DNA of 64,000 nucleotides from Planctomycetota bacterium (GTDB lineage Bacteria; Planctomycetota; Phycisphaerae; Phycisphaerales; UBA1924), in NCBI GenBank assembly GCA_033763975.1, contig JANRJM010000012.1, positions 1-64,000 on the forward strand. The letters are read 5' to 3'. Made by a program: the position numbers and the translations under genes. Positions 47,904-57,854 of this stretch are shown piece by piece. Position 1 is the stretch's first letter. Every line of letters starts with the position of its first letter. The notes under the pieces were generated by a model. The model was not told where the DNA came from, did no database searches, and saw nothing but the letters and a program-made list of their open reading frames with translations.

Positions 47904-49922
47904 CTATTGACGCGGTCGAGCGGTGGGAGCGGGCTCGTCGATGAGCAGCAGGACGCGGAGCAGTTCGCCGACGCTCCAGGCCTGGGCGGGGCACCCCTGC
48001 GGGCGCTGCGGGCGTTCGGCGTCGTAGATCTCGGCGACGGCGCCGATGGGCGTGGGCGACTGGGGCGTGCCGGTGAGCAGCCCCAGCAGGGGCGCGATCG
48101 CGTCGAACGCGTCGCGCCGGGCCTGGGGCGAGAAGTCGCCGACGCGGAGGACGGCCTCGGCGTAGGGCCCGAGGAGGAAGGGCCACGCCGTGCCGTTGTG
48201 GTACGCGCCGTCGCGCTCGAAGAGCGTCCCCTCGTAGCGCGGGCGATAGCGGAAGTCGTCGCGTTCGAGCGTGCGCAGGCCCATCGGGGTGAGCAACTGG
48301 TTGCGCACGCACTCCACCACCGCGCGCTGCTGCTCGCGCGACAGCGGCGAGTGCGGGAGGCTGACGGCGTAGATCTGGTTCGGGCGGATCTCGTCGGAGG
48401 GCGGCGTGTCGCCGTCGGGCAGGCAGTCGAACAGGCAGCGACGCTCGAGGTTCCAGAACTTCGAGAACGACGACGCGGCGCGGTCGGCCAGCGCGCCCCA
48501 TTCGGCGCGGCGGGCGGCGTCGGCGCTCGCCATGCGTCGCAGCGCGGCGATCCAGAGCGCGTTGAGCTCGACCGGCTTCCCGCTCCGCGGGGTGAAGACC
48601 ACGCCATCGCGGGCGGCGTCCATCCACGTGAGCTGCGTGCCGGGCGTGCCCGCGCGGATCAGGGCGTCGGCGTCGGCACGGATGTCGTAGTCGGTTCCCG
48701 CGGCGTAGGCGCGGAGAATGTCGACGCACGCGGGGAGGAGTTCGGCGGCGACGATGCCCGGGTCGGCGCCGGCCTCGGCCGCGTCGAGGGCGGCGTGCAC
48801 GAACCACAGGGCCGCGTCGGCGGTGTTGTACTCCGCGTGCCCCGACGAATCGATGAAGCAGTTGGGGATCAGGCCCCGCCGGCGCTGCCCGGCGAAGGCG
48901 CGCAGCACGCCGACGGCCTCGGGCACGCGCCCCGTCGCGAGCAGCAGCCCGCGCAGCGCGATCATCGAGTCGCGCCCCCAGTCGGAGAACCACGGGTAGC
49001 CCGCGATGATCGTCGCCATCGAGCCGCCCGATGGCAGGTCACGCCGCACGATGAAGTGGTCGGACGCGTCGGCGAGCGCGGCCCCGGCAGAGCGGTGGGC
49101 GTCGGACAGGCGCGGGCCGACGCGTTCGCGCAGCACGCGCAGGCGGGCGCGCTTGGGCGAGGCGGGCTCGGGCGGGGGCGGGGTCTGCCCGTCGGTCCAG
49201 GCCTCGAGCCGCGGGACGGCGCCCGCGGGCCAGGGGTCGACGACGAACGTTCCCGGGCAGAACAGGTCCTCGGCGAAGTCCTGCCCGCGTTCGCGGTCGA
49301 AGGCGTACTGGAAGGCGCGCCACCAGTCCGGGGCGGGCTCGAAGCGGGCGACCACGCAGCGCAGGCGCAGTTCGCGCGAGCCGGCCCGCAGGACGCAGGC
49401 GTCGGGGCCTTCGAGTGTGAGCGAGGGGGCGCCGGCGTGCTCGTGGGCGAGTTCGTGGAAGTCGCGGAGCGCGACGAGCGGGCGGAGTTCGAGGCGGGCG
49501 GGGCGTTCGCCGTCGCGCTCGTAGGTGAGGATGCCGGCGTTGCGGGCATCGGCGAGTTCGAGGGATCGGCGGACCGAGCCGGCGGGGGTGATCCACCGCC
49601 AGGAGACGCGGGCCGGATCGGCGATGAACTCGTCGGGCGAGCGGGCGGCGGGCCTGCCGGGGAAGTCAAAGTCCGACAGGTCGATTCGCTCGGGGCGATC
49701 GCCGGCCGCGACGACGATCGAGTCGGCGACGTGGGCGAGGGCGACGACGCGACCGACGGGGGGCGTCGTGGCGCCGATGAGCAGCGCGTGGTACCGGCGG
49801 CGGGGGACGGCGTCGGCACAGCCCATCGCGAACCCGCCCAGGGCGTTGGTGAGGAGCCATTCGCTCCGCCCGAGGTCGGGGCGGCTGGTCAGGTCGATGC
49901 GGGTGCCGTCCTGCCGTTCCAC
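47904..49922 (-). CDS. Glycogen debranching enzyme / amylo-alpha-1,6-glucosidase
   Basis: The 672-residue protein has the N-terminal GDE_N-like beta-sandwich ([15 protein letters not shown] and [10 protein letters not shown]) and the GDE_C (alpha/alpha) catalytic part with [53 protein letters not shown] and the [13 protein letters not shown] strand. It cleaves alpha-1,6 branch stubs of glycogen-like glucans. A GTG at 49922 is the likely start (VERQDGTRI). With otsA and otsB-GH15 at 57.8-61.8 kb it forms a second alpha-glucan enzyme set in the window, though the loci are separate. Confidence 0.9.
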   Translation of the reverse strand: MERQDGTRIDLTSRPDLGRSEWLLTNALGGFAMGCADAVPRRRYHALLIGATTPPVGRVVALAHVADSIVVAAGDRPERIDLSDFDFPGRPAARSPDEFIADPARVSWRWITPAGSVRRSLELADARNAGILTYERDGERPARLELRPLVALRDFHELAHEHAGAPSLTLEGPDACVLRAGSRELRLRCVVARFEPAPDWWRAFQYAFDRERGQDFAEDLFCPGTFVVDPWPAGAVPRLEAWTDGQTPPPPEPASPKRARLRVLRERVGPRLSDAHRSAGAALADASDHFIVRRDLPSGGSMATIIAGYPWFSDWGRDSMIALRGLLLATGRVPEAVGVLRAFAGQRRRGLIPNCFIDSSGHAEYNTADAALWFVHAALDAAEAGADPGIVAAELLPACVDILRAYAAGTDYDIRADADALIRAGTPGTQLTWMDAARDGVVFTPRSGKPVELNALWIAALRRMASADAARRAEWGALADRAASSFSKFWNLERRCLFDCLPDGDTPPSDEIRPNQIYAVSLPHSPLSREQQRAVVECVRNQLLTPMGLRTLERDDFRYRPRYEGTLFERDGAYHNGTAWPFLLGPYAEAVLRVGDFSPQARRDAFDAIAPLLGLLTGTPQSPTPIGAVAEIYDAERPQRPQGCPAQAWSVGELLRVLLLIDEPAPTARPRQ

Positions 49923-50022
49923 GGGCGATCCTACCCCGCGCCCGCGGGTGCTTCGACGGTCGATCGTTTGGGGATGAGAGGTCGGCACTTGACCTTGGAT
50001 GCCTCCGCCCCAACCCTGTTTC

Positions 50023-51600
50023 ATGGAAGGCATCGCGAACCCACGGCTTCTCCGATCCACGGGCGCGACCGCGAGCCCGGCCCCCGCCTCTGCCCACCCC
50101 AAGATCGTGTCCGACGGGATCACGTTCGACGACGTGCTGCTGTTGCCGCGCCGCTCGGGGGTGATGCCGGCTGAAGCCGACACGTCGACGCGGCTGACGC
50201 GATCGATCCGCCTGCACATCCCGCTGGTGTCGGCGCCGATGGACACGGTGACGGAGTCGTCGCTGGCGATCGCGCTCGCGCAGGAGGGCGGGCTGGGGAT
50301 CATCCACAAGAACCTGAGCGTGGAGGCGCAGGCGCGCGAGGTCGCGAAGGTCAAGCGTTCGGCGAACGGCATCATCGTCGATCCGATCACGCTCGGGCCC
50401 GGCGACAGCGTGGCGCGCGCCAAGGAGCTCATGCGGACGTACCACGTCTCGGGCTTCCCGGTGACGGAGGACGGGGGCACGAACCTGCGCGGCAAGGGGA
50501 AGGTCGTCGGGATCATCACGCGCCGTGACCTCAAGTTCGTGGAAGACACGGGCACGACGGTGCGGGAGGTGATGACCTCGTCGGGGCTCATCACCGCGCC
50601 GCCGGGAACGAGCCTCGACCACGCCGAGCGCGTCCTGAACGAGAACAAGGTCGAGAAGCTGATCCTGGTGGACGAGGGCGGGCGCCTGGCCGGGCTCATC
50701 ACGATGAAGGACATCGAGCGCCAGAGCCAGTTCCCGCGCGCATGCCGCGACGAGCGCGGGCGCCTGCGCTGCGGGGCGGCGGTGGGCGTGATGCAGTTCG
50801 AGCGTGTGGAGGCGCTGCTGGCGGCGGAGGTGGACGTGCTGGTGGTGGACACCGCCCACGGGCACAGCGAGAACGTGCTGCGCACGGTCGCCGAGATCCG
50901 CAAGCGCTGGGCGGGCGTGCAACTGATCGCGGGCAACATCGCGACCGCCGACGCGGCGCGCGACCTGATCGAGGCGGGCGTCGACGCGGTGAAGGTCGGC
51001 ATCGGGCCCGGGAGCATCTGCACGACGCGCGTGGTGACGGGCGTGGGCGTGCCGCAGATCACCGCGGTGATGAGCGTGGCCGACGCGGTGGCGGAGATCG
51101 ACCCCGACGTGCCGGTGATCGCGGACGGCGGGATCCGCCTCTCGGGCGACATCCCCAAGGCGATCGCCGCGGGCGCGAGCTGCGTGATGATGGGCTCGCT
51201 CTTCGCGGGGCTCGACGAATCGCCCGGGGAGATCGTGATCCACCAGGGACGCCGGTACAAGAGCTACCGGGGCATGGGCAGCGAGGGCGCGATGAACGCG
51301 GGCAGCGCCGACCGCTACCGCCAGGCCGACAAGGTCGCGCCCGACGGCAAGGTGACGCAGAAGTTCGTCCCCGAAGGGGTCGAGGGGCTGGTGACGTACC
51401 GGGGCTCGCTCGCCGAGTTCGTGTACCAACTGGTGGGCGGGCTGCGCAGCGCGATGGGGTATTGCGGCTGCGGCACGATCGAGGCGCTGCGACGCGACGC
51501 CCGGTTCTGCCGCGTGTCGAACGCGACCGTCGTCGAGAACCACCCCCACGACATCCTCATCACGAAGGAAAGCCCGAACTACATGGTTGGGAGGATGTAG
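50023..51600 (+). CDS. guaB: Inosine-5'-monophosphate dehydrogenase
   Basis: This enzyme oxidises IMP to XMP, the entry to GMP synthesis. The 525 residues begin the conserved region with [14 protein letters not shown], contain two CBS motifs ([32 protein letters not shown]) that bind regulatory nucleotides, and have the catalytic loop [13 protein letters not shown] with Cys333. The flap [16 protein letters not shown] and the C-terminal region are complete. The ATG at 50023 is one of several possible starts in a variable leader; an in-frame ATG exists at 49999. An octamer tandem repeat begins directly at the stop codon. Confidence 0.95.
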   Translation: MEGIANPRLLRSTGATASPAPASAHPKIVSDGITFDDVLLLPRRSGVMPAEADTSTRLTRSIRLHIPLVSAPMDTVTESSLAIALAQEGGLGIIHKNLSVEAQAREVAKVKRSANGIIVDPITLGPGDSVARAKELMRTYHVSGFPVTEDGGTNLRGKGKVVGIITRRDLKFVEDTGTTVREVMTSSGLITAPPGTSLDHAERVLNENKVEKLILVDEGGRLAGLITMKDIERQSQFPRACRDERGRLRCGAAVGVMQFERVEALLAAEVDVLVVDTAHGHSENVLRTVAEIRKRWAGVQLIAGNIATADAARDLIEAGVDAVKVGIGPGSICTTRVVTGVGVPQITAVMSVADAVAEIDPDVPVIADGGIRLSGDIPKAIAAGASCVMMGSLFAGLDESPGEIVIHQGRRYKSYRGMGSEGAMNAGSADRYRQADKVAPDGKVTQKFVPEGVEGLVTYRGSLAEFVYQLVGGLRSAMGYCGCGTIEALRRDARFCRVSNATVVENHPHDILITKESPNYMVGRM

Positions 51601-51700
51601 GAGGCAGCGAGGCAGCGAGGCAGCGAGAGAGCGAGACAGCGAGAGAGCGAGACAGCGAGAGAGCGAGACAGCGAGAGAGCGAGACAGCGAGACAGCGAGT
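51601..51700. repeat. Octamer tandem repeat immediately after guaB
   Basis: About 100 bp are built from an 8-bp unit, AGCGAGAC alternating with AGCGAGAG, first as shorter GGCAGCGA units. Plus-strand purines dominate. The array starts at the base after the guaB TAG and ends about 60 bp before the next gene. Because every frame stays open, it creates long false reading frames of Ser-Leu-Arg on the minus strand. It is a likely hypervariable slippage site. Confidence 0.85.
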
Positions 51701-51762
51701 GGGTGAGGGGGTGAGGGGTGAGTGGGCGGCCCACGCCTCGCAGCGGGTATGCTCGCCCCGCA

Positions 51763-52800
51763 ATGGAACGAAGCAAGCGGGGCATGTCGCTCTGGACGAT
51801 GCTGCGGGGCGTGGTGGGCGCCTCGCCGATCCCGCGTCTGCAACTGCGGTTTCCCGGCACATCGCACGCCGGTCCCCTGCCGCCCGTCACGCCCGACGAA
51901 GCGGCGCTGGCCGGCGCACTCCGCCGTGATGTCGAGGCGCTCGCGACCGACTATCGCGCCCGCAACTGGTTCCACCCCGACGTGTACGCGCGGGCGCGCG
52001 CGTTCCTCGCGGGCCGCCTGCGGGCGTGCGGGCTGACACCCCGCGAGCAGACGTACGTCGTGGAAGGCGTCGAGTGCGCGAACATCATCGCCGAGATCCC
52101 CGGCTCGTCGCGCCCCAGCGAGATCATCGTCGTCGGCGCGCACTACGACAGCATCGAGCTCCGCAGCGGGCCCTGCCCCGCGGCGAACGACAACGCCAGC
52201 GGCGTGGCGTGCACGCTCGCGCTCGCGGCCTACTTCGGCGCGCCGGGCCCGCCCGCCCGCGCCCCAGGCCGCACGCTCCGCTTCGTGCTCTACGCGAACG
52301 AGGAGCCCCCGTGGTTCTGGACGGAGGCGATGGGCAGCCTGGTGCACGCGCGATCATGCCGCGCGGCGGGCGAGAACATCGTCGCGATGCTCACGCCCGA
52401 AACGCTCGGGCATTACACCGACGAGCCCGGCAGCCAGCGCTACCCGCCCCTGCTCTCGCGGTACTACCCGAAGGTGGGCAACTTCGTGTCGTTCGTGGGG
52501 CTGCACGAGTCGCGCGCGCTGGTCGCGCGCTGCGTGGAGACGTTCCGGCGGACGACGCCCTTCCCGTGCGAGGGAGCCGCGGTGCCCGCGATCATCCCCC
52601 GCGCGGGCGCGAGCGACCACTGGTCGTACTGGAAGTGCGGCTATCCCGGGCTGATGGTGACGGACACGGCCCCGCTGCGCTACCGGCACTACCACACCCA
52701 GCAGGACACGCCAGACAAGATCGACTTCGAACGCTTCGCGCGGGTGACGGGCGGGCTGGTGCGGGCGGTAGAGGAGTTGGCGGGCGGTTCGGTCGGCTGA
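51763..52800 (+). CDS. M28-family zinc aminopeptidase-like protein
   Basis: The 345-residue protein has the co-catalytic zinc motifs in order: VVGAHYDSIE (His ligand), AANDNASGVA (bridging Asp), ANEEPPWF (Glu-Glu), MLTPETLGHY, and RYRHYHTQQDT (final His). This is the M28 (leucine aminopeptidase/glutamate carboxypeptidase-like) pattern. No signal peptide is obvious, although a short hydrophobic stretch follows the start, so location is uncertain. The ATG at 51763 is used; one at 51784 (MSLWTMLRG) is also possible. It converges on ychF. Confidence 0.87.
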   Translation: MERSKRGMSLWTMLRGVVGASPIPRLQLRFPGTSHAGPLPPVTPDEAALAGALRRDVEALATDYRARNWFHPDVYARARAFLAGRLRACGLTPREQTYVVEGVECANIIAEIPGSSRPSEIIVVGAHYDSIELRSGPCPAANDNASGVACTLALAAYFGAPGPPARAPGRTLRFVLYANEEPPWFWTEAMGSLVHARSCRAAGENIVAMLTPETLGHYTDEPGSQRYPPLLSRYYPKVGNFVSFVGLHESRALVARCVETFRRTTPFPCEGAAVPAIIPRAGASDHWSYWKCGYPGLMVTDTAPLRYRHYHTQQDTPDKIDFERFARVTGGLVRAVEELAGGSVG

Positions 52801-52820
52801 CTGGGACGTTGAACGACCTG

Positions 52821-53924
52821 TCAGACGTTGAACAGGAAGTGGCAGATGTCGCCGTCCTTCATGACGTATTCCTTGCCCTCGATGCGCATCCGCCCGGCCT
52901 CTTTGATCGCCTTCTCGCTCTTGTGCTTCTCGAGGTCTTCGAGGGTGTAGACCTCGGCGCGGATGAACCCGCGTTCGAAGTCGGTGTGGATGACGCCCGC
53001 GGCCTGCGGGGCCGTCGCGCCCACCGGCACCGTCCACGCCCGCACTTCCTTCTCGCCCGCCGTGAAGTACGACTGCAGCCCGAGCAGGTGGTACGTCGCG
53101 CGGGCGACGGCGGCGAGCGCCGGCTCGGTCAGCCCGTACGCCGCCAGCATCTCCTGCTGCTCCTCGGGCGTCATCTGCGAGAGTTCGCTCTCGATCTTCG
53201 CGCACACCGGGACGACCTCGGAGCCTTCCTTGGCGGCGTACTGGCGCACGGCCTGGCACGCGGCGCTCTGGCCGGCGAGGTCGTCTTCGTCGACGTTCAT
53301 CACGTACAGCACGCGCTTGGCGGTGATGAGCCCGAGGTGCTTGAGTTGGCGCTGCTGCTCGGGCTCCTCGATCTTCGCCGCACGGGCCGCGCGTCCTTCG
53401 CCAAGCACGGGCTTGAGCTTCTTCAGCACCTCGAAGCGGGCGACGTCCTCGGGCTTGCCGCTCTTGGCGGCCCGCTCGCTCTTGCTCCACGCACCCTCGA
53501 CGGTCTCGAGGTCGGCGAGGATGAGTTCGGTGTTGATGATGTCGATATCGCGGATGGGATCGACCGAGCCCGCGACGTGCAGCACGTCCTCGCCGCCCGG
53601 GGCCTTGGTGAAGCAGCGGACGACCTGCAGGATCGCGTCGACCTCGCGGATGTGGCTGAGGAACTTGTTGCCCAGCCCCTCGCCCTTGCTGGCGCCCTTC
53701 ACGATGCCGGCGATGTCGACCAGGCGCAACGCCGCGGGGATGACCTTCTGCGGCGGGATGTACTTCGTGATCCGCGCGAGGCGTGCGTCGGGGATGGGCA
53801 CGACGCCGACGTTCGGCTCGATCGTGGCGAAGGGGTAGTTCGCGGCGAGGGCGTTGCCGCGCGTCAGCGCATTGAACAGCGTGCTCTTGCCGACGTTGGG
53901 CAGACCGACAATCCCGGCTTCCAT
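52821..53924 (-). CDS. ychF: Redox-regulated ATPase YchF
   Basis: This 367-residue Obg-family P-loop protein (OLA1/YchF) prefers ATP over GTP and associates with ribosomes. Motifs: the P-loop GLPNVGKST (about 7-15), switch [12 protein letters not shown], switch [28 protein letters not shown], and NVDEDDL in place of NKxD. The C-terminal TGS-like domain ends [24 protein letters not shown] precedes the ATG at 53924 by 10 nt. It is the last gene of a minus-strand set with the two secreted proteins upstream, though these are not obvious functional partners. Confidence 0.96.
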   Translation of the reverse strand: MEAGIVGLPNVGKSTLFNALTRGNALAANYPFATIEPNVGVVPIPDARLARITKYIPPQKVIPAALRLVDIAGIVKGASKGEGLGNKFLSHIREVDAILQVVRCFTKAPGGEDVLHVAGSVDPIRDIDIINTELILADLETVEGAWSKSERAAKSGKPEDVARFEVLKKLKPVLGEGRAARAAKIEEPEQQRQLKHLGLITAKRVLYVMNVDEDDLAGQSAACQAVRQYAAKEGSEVVPVCAKIESELSQMTPEEQQEMLAAYGLTEPALAAVARATYHLLGLQSYFTAGEKEVRAWTVPVGATAPQAAGVIHTDFERGFIRAEVYTLEDLEKHKSEKAIKEAGRMRIEGKEYVMKDGDICHFLFNV

Positions 53925-53972
53925 ATGGGGGCTTCCTCGAAAGGCCCCGATAGTAGCGCGGGCGTTCACCGA

Positions 53973-55163
53973 TCAGCGTTGGCGTCCCTGCTCGAACCTG
54001 ATCCTGGTCATGTGCGATTTGCACCACTCGCCAAACCAGCCGCGGGCACGAACGTCCTCGACCAGCGCGTCCGCCAGGGCCCGATCGCCCGCAGACGCCG
54101 CGAAGATCGCGCGGTTCATGAGCAGGTGCGCGTGCACCGGGCCGGTGGCGGCCGCCCGCGCCGGCGTCAGCCGTGTGTTGCGGAGACGCGTCGCCTCGTC
54201 AAGAACGGCCGCGTCGAGTGTCAGGCAGTCGTCCACGATCCGGGCGAGAACAACCTCGTCCTCGGGCTGGGCGACGACGGCGGCGTTGGCAACAAGGTTC
54301 ACCGTGTCGGCGTCGTGGGGCAGACGATCCCAGAGAAGACAGACGAACGGGCCGAGCTGCCTCTGGTCCCTCGCGGCGCGAAGGAGCAACTGCGCATGCA
54401 TCGCGGCGTGCCGGGCGCTCGCCGGATTCGCGTGGATCTCGCGGATCGTGTCCGCCGCCTGGGTGATGTTCCCGCTTCGAATCTCGTCGGTCGCCGCCCT
54501 CTGCAGGAACTCGTCGGACGCGAAGCCCCTCAATGCGGCGTTGGCCTCGCGCGTCGCCCCGAACGATGCGACGAATGCCGCTCCGGCACGCTCGGCGGCG
54601 GCGGCACCCGCGAAGTCTCCGCCCGAGCGAACAACTGACGCGTTGCGGATCAGTGCGTCGGCCGCAAACTGACGCCACATGCTCGGATCGGCCAGACGCC
54701 CGTCACGGCTGATTGTTCCGATGTACTCTGCGAACACCGCAACGTCGCCCGCGAGATCGACGCCGGGGGGCGCGGGGGGTTCACCGCTGACCAGGCGGTA
54801 CGACGCGTTCGCCCGCTCGCAGAGCCAGTGTGCGCGGGTTTCCACGCGCGACACCGCCGGGCCTGCCTCACGCTGGAGCGCCGCGCCGCTGAGTTCGTGC
54901 AGCCGGCGCCAATCGCCCGTCGCTTCTGCCAACCGAGCCGCGATGAGACGCACGCCCGGATGAGCGCCGACGCAGGCTTCGTCCGCGAGAATCGCGCTCG
55001 CCTGCGCGAGGAGGCGCCCAGCGGTCTCCGGCTCTGCCATGCGGACGCCGAGCGCGCGAACCTCGGCCTCAAACGCACGTGCGTCGTCGCACTGGCCCGA
55101 CGCAGTGCCGCTTGCCCCGAGGCAAATGGCCGCCGAAAGAACGCTGGTGGCGATGCGACGCAT
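53973..55163 (-). CDS. Secreted helical hypothetical protein
   Basis: The 396-residue protein has a signal peptide (IATSVLSAAICLGASGTASG) and a largely alpha-helical, Ala-rich mature part with TPR-like hints (GNITQAADTIREIHANPASA; RARGWFGEWC). I do not recognise a family. The ATG at 55163 begins the signal sequence and is preferred to an in-frame upstream ATG. It lies 23 bp after the Cys-rich gene, so both may be expressed together as exported proteins. Confidence 0.7.
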   Translation of the reverse strand: MRRIATSVLSAAICLGASGTASGQCDDARAFEAEVRALGVRMAEPETAGRLLAQASAILADEACVGAHPGVRLIAARLAEATGDWRRLHELSGAALQREAGPAVSRVETRAHWLCERANASYRLVSGEPPAPPGVDLAGDVAVFAEYIGTISRDGRLADPSMWRQFAADALIRNASVVRSGGDFAGAAAAERAGAAFVASFGATREANAALRGFASDEFLQRAATDEIRSGNITQAADTIREIHANPASARHAAMHAQLLLRAARDQRQLGPFVCLLWDRLPHDADTVNLVANAAVVAQPEDEVVLARIVDDCLTLDAAVLDEATRLRNTRLTPARAAATGPVHAHLLMNRAIFAASAGDRALADALVEDVRARGWFGEWCKSHMTRIRFEQGRQR

Positions 55164-55186
55164 GGGGACGCTCCGTTCAATTGCAC

Positions 55187-55915
55187 CTATTCGCAGGGAA
55201 TACGAGGCAGACACTGCTTCGAGAAAGGGGATCCGCAGCCGTTATCCCAAAATCGGTTTGCCTTCGCAGATATGATCTCGATACCGCCACAGTACAAACC
55301 CATGACGATCCACGGAGTTCCAGCCACCGGGCAGCCAACCCAAGAGAAATCGCATGGCGCAACGGGAACCGTGACCCATGAGCCGGTCATCGCCCATGTC
55401 AACGTAGATTCAACCTCCCGTCCCTCTTCGTATTCGACCCATGACAGAGTTGCCTGCCATTCACACTTGGGCGCGTTTAGCGTGCAGACTGGACCGGGAA
55501 AGTAGGGAATGGGATTCATTCCTATCGCGTTTCGTAGCCAGTTGATGATTGCCGACTGAGGATTTCCGCGGACGCCCGGCATGAACCACGCGGTTTCGGT
55601 GAATGACGGACCATCCAGCACACAGGTTCGAAGTTCCGGAATCGGGTCATTCCCGTGACACTCATCGGGTTCGTACTTGCAGCAGTTCACGCAATCGAGC
55701 TCGAGGTAGTCACGGACGAGCACACCCATGGTAACGACCGGCGGTGATGTGAATCGCTGGCACTTTGTCGCAAATGCGATGCAACATGGATCGTCCTCGA
55801 CGGGTACGACACACGGGTCGCACTCCGACATAGCAACTCCCTGCCCATACGCGAACGCAGGAAGAGTGATAATTGCAATCAGGAACTTTGCAGGACGGCG
55901 AAGAAGCGAGTTCAT
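55187..55915 (-). CDS. Secreted cysteine-rich hypothetical protein
   Basis: The 242-residue product has a signal peptide (FLIAIITLPAFAYGQ) and 18 cysteines in the mature part, several in pairs (CDPC, DPCCIAF, DCVNCCKY). It should be an oxidised, disulfide-stabilised extracellular protein. I recognise no family. The gene is visibly less GC-rich and has more A/T in third positions than its neighbours, which suggests recent transfer or relaxed codon use. Its 5' region contains a G10 tract next to a perfect TTGACA. No Shine-Dalgarno is evident other than the G tract. Confidence 0.75.
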   Translation of the reverse strand: MNSLLRRPAKFLIAIITLPAFAYGQGVAMSECDPCVVPVEDDPCCIAFATKCQRFTSPPVVTMGVLVRDYLELDCVNCCKYEPDECHGNDPIPELRTCVLDGPSFTETAWFMPGVRGNPQSAIINWLRNAIGMNPIPYFPGPVCTLNAPKCEWQATLSWVEYEEGREVESTLTWAMTGSWVTVPVAPCDFSWVGCPVAGTPWIVMGLYCGGIEIISAKANRFWDNGCGSPFSKQCLPRIPCE

Positions 55916-55921
55916 AGTGGA

Positions 55922-55945
55922 AGGTTAACCCCCCCCCCTTGTCAA
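55922..55945 (-). promoter_or_regulatory. G10-tract promoter-like element of the Cys-rich gene
   Basis: On the minus strand TTGACA (55945-55940) is followed by A, then ten G (55938-55929), then TTAACCT and the ATG at 55915. Possible -10 elements are TAACCT (spacer 12) or CACTAT (spacer 20), each off the optimum of 17 by a small number of Gs, so slippage in the tract could switch promoter strength. The tract may instead serve as a ribosome site. Confidence 0.4.
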
Positions 55946-56060
55946 GCCGTATCTGCAGCCGCGCCGCGGCGTTCGCACATTCTTCATGTGACTTGAGATT
56001 CAGGCGCGAGGAATTCGCGCGGAAGGAGCGACGACCACGAACCGGCGTGAAAAGCCGGTG

Positions 56061-56492
56061 CTACAGCCCCATTTCCTTGATCGCGCCCTTCGTGTGCTTG
56101 CCGCGCCAGGCGTTGACTTCATCGAGCGTGGGCATCTTCTTGTTCTTGACCTCGGCGATGTACGCCGCGAGTCGCCCGGCGAGGTCGTTCAATGCCGTCT
56201 TGAGGATGATCTTCTCGTTGTCGGGGAAGGGCACGGGAGGCTTGCTGGGCTTGGTCTTGGCGTTCTGCAGGGTCGTGAAGTACGACTTGACGAGCTTCTC
56301 GGCCTTCTCGGCCTCGACCTTCACCTTGTCCACGTTCGTCACGACCTTCTCGAGGTTGTCTTCGTACTTCTTGTAATCGAGGTAGGTGTTTTCCGCTTTG
56401 TCGAGCGCGCCGCCGAGGTTGTCCTTGAACAGCGCGTCGCAGTCTTTGACCTTCTTCTTCGCATCCGTCCAGATCTTGTGAAGTGCGCCCAT
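56061..56492 (-). CDS. Hypothetical small Lys-rich helical protein
   Basis: The 143-residue protein is predicted to be almost entirely helical, rich in Lys, Glu, Ala and Asn (KKYEDNLEKVVTNVDKV; EKAEKLVKSYF), with a short Pro-rich break near residue 82. It has no signal peptide or membrane segment. AGGAG lies 9 nt before the ATG. A GC-rich hairpin (56041-56059) lies just past the stop but lacks a T-run. It is similar in size and character to the protein at 3643-4107, without clear homology. The function is unknown. Confidence 0.7.
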   Translation of the reverse strand: MGALHKIWTDAKKKVKDCDALFKDNLGGALDKAENTYLDYKKYEDNLEKVVTNVDKVKVEAEKAEKLVKSYFTTLQNAKTKPSKPPVPFPDNEKIILKTALNDLAGRLAAYIAEVKNKKMPTLDEVNAWRGKHTKGAIKEMGL

Positions 56493-56648
56493 GGTCCGTG
56501 ACTCCTGAGTGTGGCGGATAGCCTAGCGGATTGCGGGACGCGCGCGGGGCGAGGCCCGGGGGGCGTCACGTCGGAAAGTGCTGCGGCGATACCGAACATT
56601 CTCCCTACGGCGGCCCGAACGCCGCTCTACAATGCCGATGAACTCCCC

Positions 56649-57782
56649 GTGTTCATCTCGCAGGCCCATTCCTTCCAGCAGCAGGCCCGTCTGGCGGTGA
56701 CGCTCGCCTGGGTGTCGGGCTACACGAATCTCATCGCGGTGCTCGCGCTCGGGACGGCGATCTCGCACATCTCGGGGACCACGTCGATGCTCGGGCGAGA
56801 CGTGGTCGAGGGCAAGTGGGCGCTGGCGGCGTTGGCGGGGTTCCTGCTGGTGACGTTCCTGTGCGGCGCGGTGCTGTCGGGCCTGCTCACCGAGCACGCG
56901 CGCCGGCGCGGGTGGGAGTCCATCTACGTCACGCCGATGCTGGTGGAGGCGGTGCTGCTCGGGCTCTTCGCCATCGGCGTGGAAGTGCGCGAGGGCAGCG
57001 TGTTGACCGGCCCCTCGGGCACGTACCTGCTCGGCGGCATTGCGTCGTGCGCCATGGGCCTGCAGAACGCGACGATCACGCGGATCTCCAACGGCGTCGT
57101 GCGCACGACGCACGTGACCGGCGTGCTGACCGACGTCGGGCTCGAGTTCGCGCAGCTTCTCTCCTGGCCGCGCGAACGCACGGGCACACCTCGCACCACG
57201 GGCGCGTTGTCGGCGCAGCCCGGCGCCCGGCGTCTGGTGCTGCTCGCGTCGGTGTTCGGGTCGTTCCTGCTCGGGGCGGCGCTCGGCACGATCGCGTTCG
57301 ACACGCTTCCCCGGTGGTCGATGTTCCCGCCGGTGGCATTCCTGCTGTGGCTGGTGTTCGTCGACGCGACGCGCCCCATCGCGGAGATCGAGGCATCGGA
57401 CCTGGTGACGAAGGACTTCGGCCTGCCGCCCGAGATCGGCGTGTATCACCTGCGGCGCGATCGCGACCATCCGACCGGCGCGCAGCGCCTGCCGGACCTG
57501 ACGGCGTGGGCCGACCGCCTGCCGCCGCGGGTCCGCGTGGTGGTGCTCGACCTCGACGAAGTCACGTCGCTGGATTCCAACGCGGTGCACCAGATCGCGG
57601 GCGTGCTGGAGCGCATGCGCGGCGAGCACCGGCGGATGGTCATCGCGGGGCTGCGGGGCGATCAGTTCGAGCAGTTGCGGCGCGCGGGCGCATGGGACGA
57701 CGGCGGGGCCGCGTGCTCGGACCTGGAGATCGCGCTCGCGCGGGCGCTCAACCTGCTGGACGACGCGCGGACCGCGCGATGA
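56649..57782 (+). CDS. DUF1275 (YoaK-like) membrane protein fused to a STAS domain
   Basis: The first 240 or so residues are a DUF1275/YoaK-type membrane domain (LAVTLAWVSGYTNLIAVLALG, GTTSML, GLQNATITRIS, THVTGVLTD), with about six hydrophobic helices. Residues about 262-375 form a STAS domain (VVVLDLDEVTSLDSNAVHQI). STAS domains bind nucleotides or partners and regulate SulP transporters and anti-sigma systems. The start is uncertain: the GTG at 56649 (377 residues) is used, just after a TACAAT element, while a GTG at 56511 would add 46 residues with atypical codons. otsA follows 72 bp later. Confidence 0.75.
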   Translation: MFISQAHSFQQQARLAVTLAWVSGYTNLIAVLALGTAISHISGTTSMLGRDVVEGKWALAALAGFLLVTFLCGAVLSGLLTEHARRRGWESIYVTPMLVEAVLLGLFAIGVEVREGSVLTGPSGTYLLGGIASCAMGLQNATITRISNGVVRTTHVTGVLTDVGLEFAQLLSWPRERTGTPRTTGALSAQPGARRLVLLASVFGSFLLGAALGTIAFDTLPRWSMFPPVAFLLWLVFVDATRPIAEIEASDLVTKDFGLPPEIGVYHLRRDRDHPTGAQRLPDLTAWADRLPPRVRVVVLDLDEVTSLDSNAVHQIAGVLERMRGEHRRMVIAGLRGDQFEQLRRAGAWDDGGAACSDLEIALARALNLLDDARTAR

Positions 57783-57854
57783 AGAGGTCCTCATCCACGC
57801 GACGGGCGGACCGGTGCGCTAGCATCGAACCCTTCGATCGTGCATCCATCTCGC

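Noticed and set aside
51601-51700. CRISPR array
   Set aside because: Units are 8 bp and directly tandem, with no spacers and no cas genes in the window.
49666-52347. A long minus-strand frame with SLSRSL repeats
   Set aside because: It is made by the octamer repeat and by antisense of guaB and the M28 gene; low complexity, no motif.
56041-56059. Terminator after the small Lys-rich gene
   Set aside because: The 6-bp hairpin has no T-run on the minus strand and lies only just past the stop.
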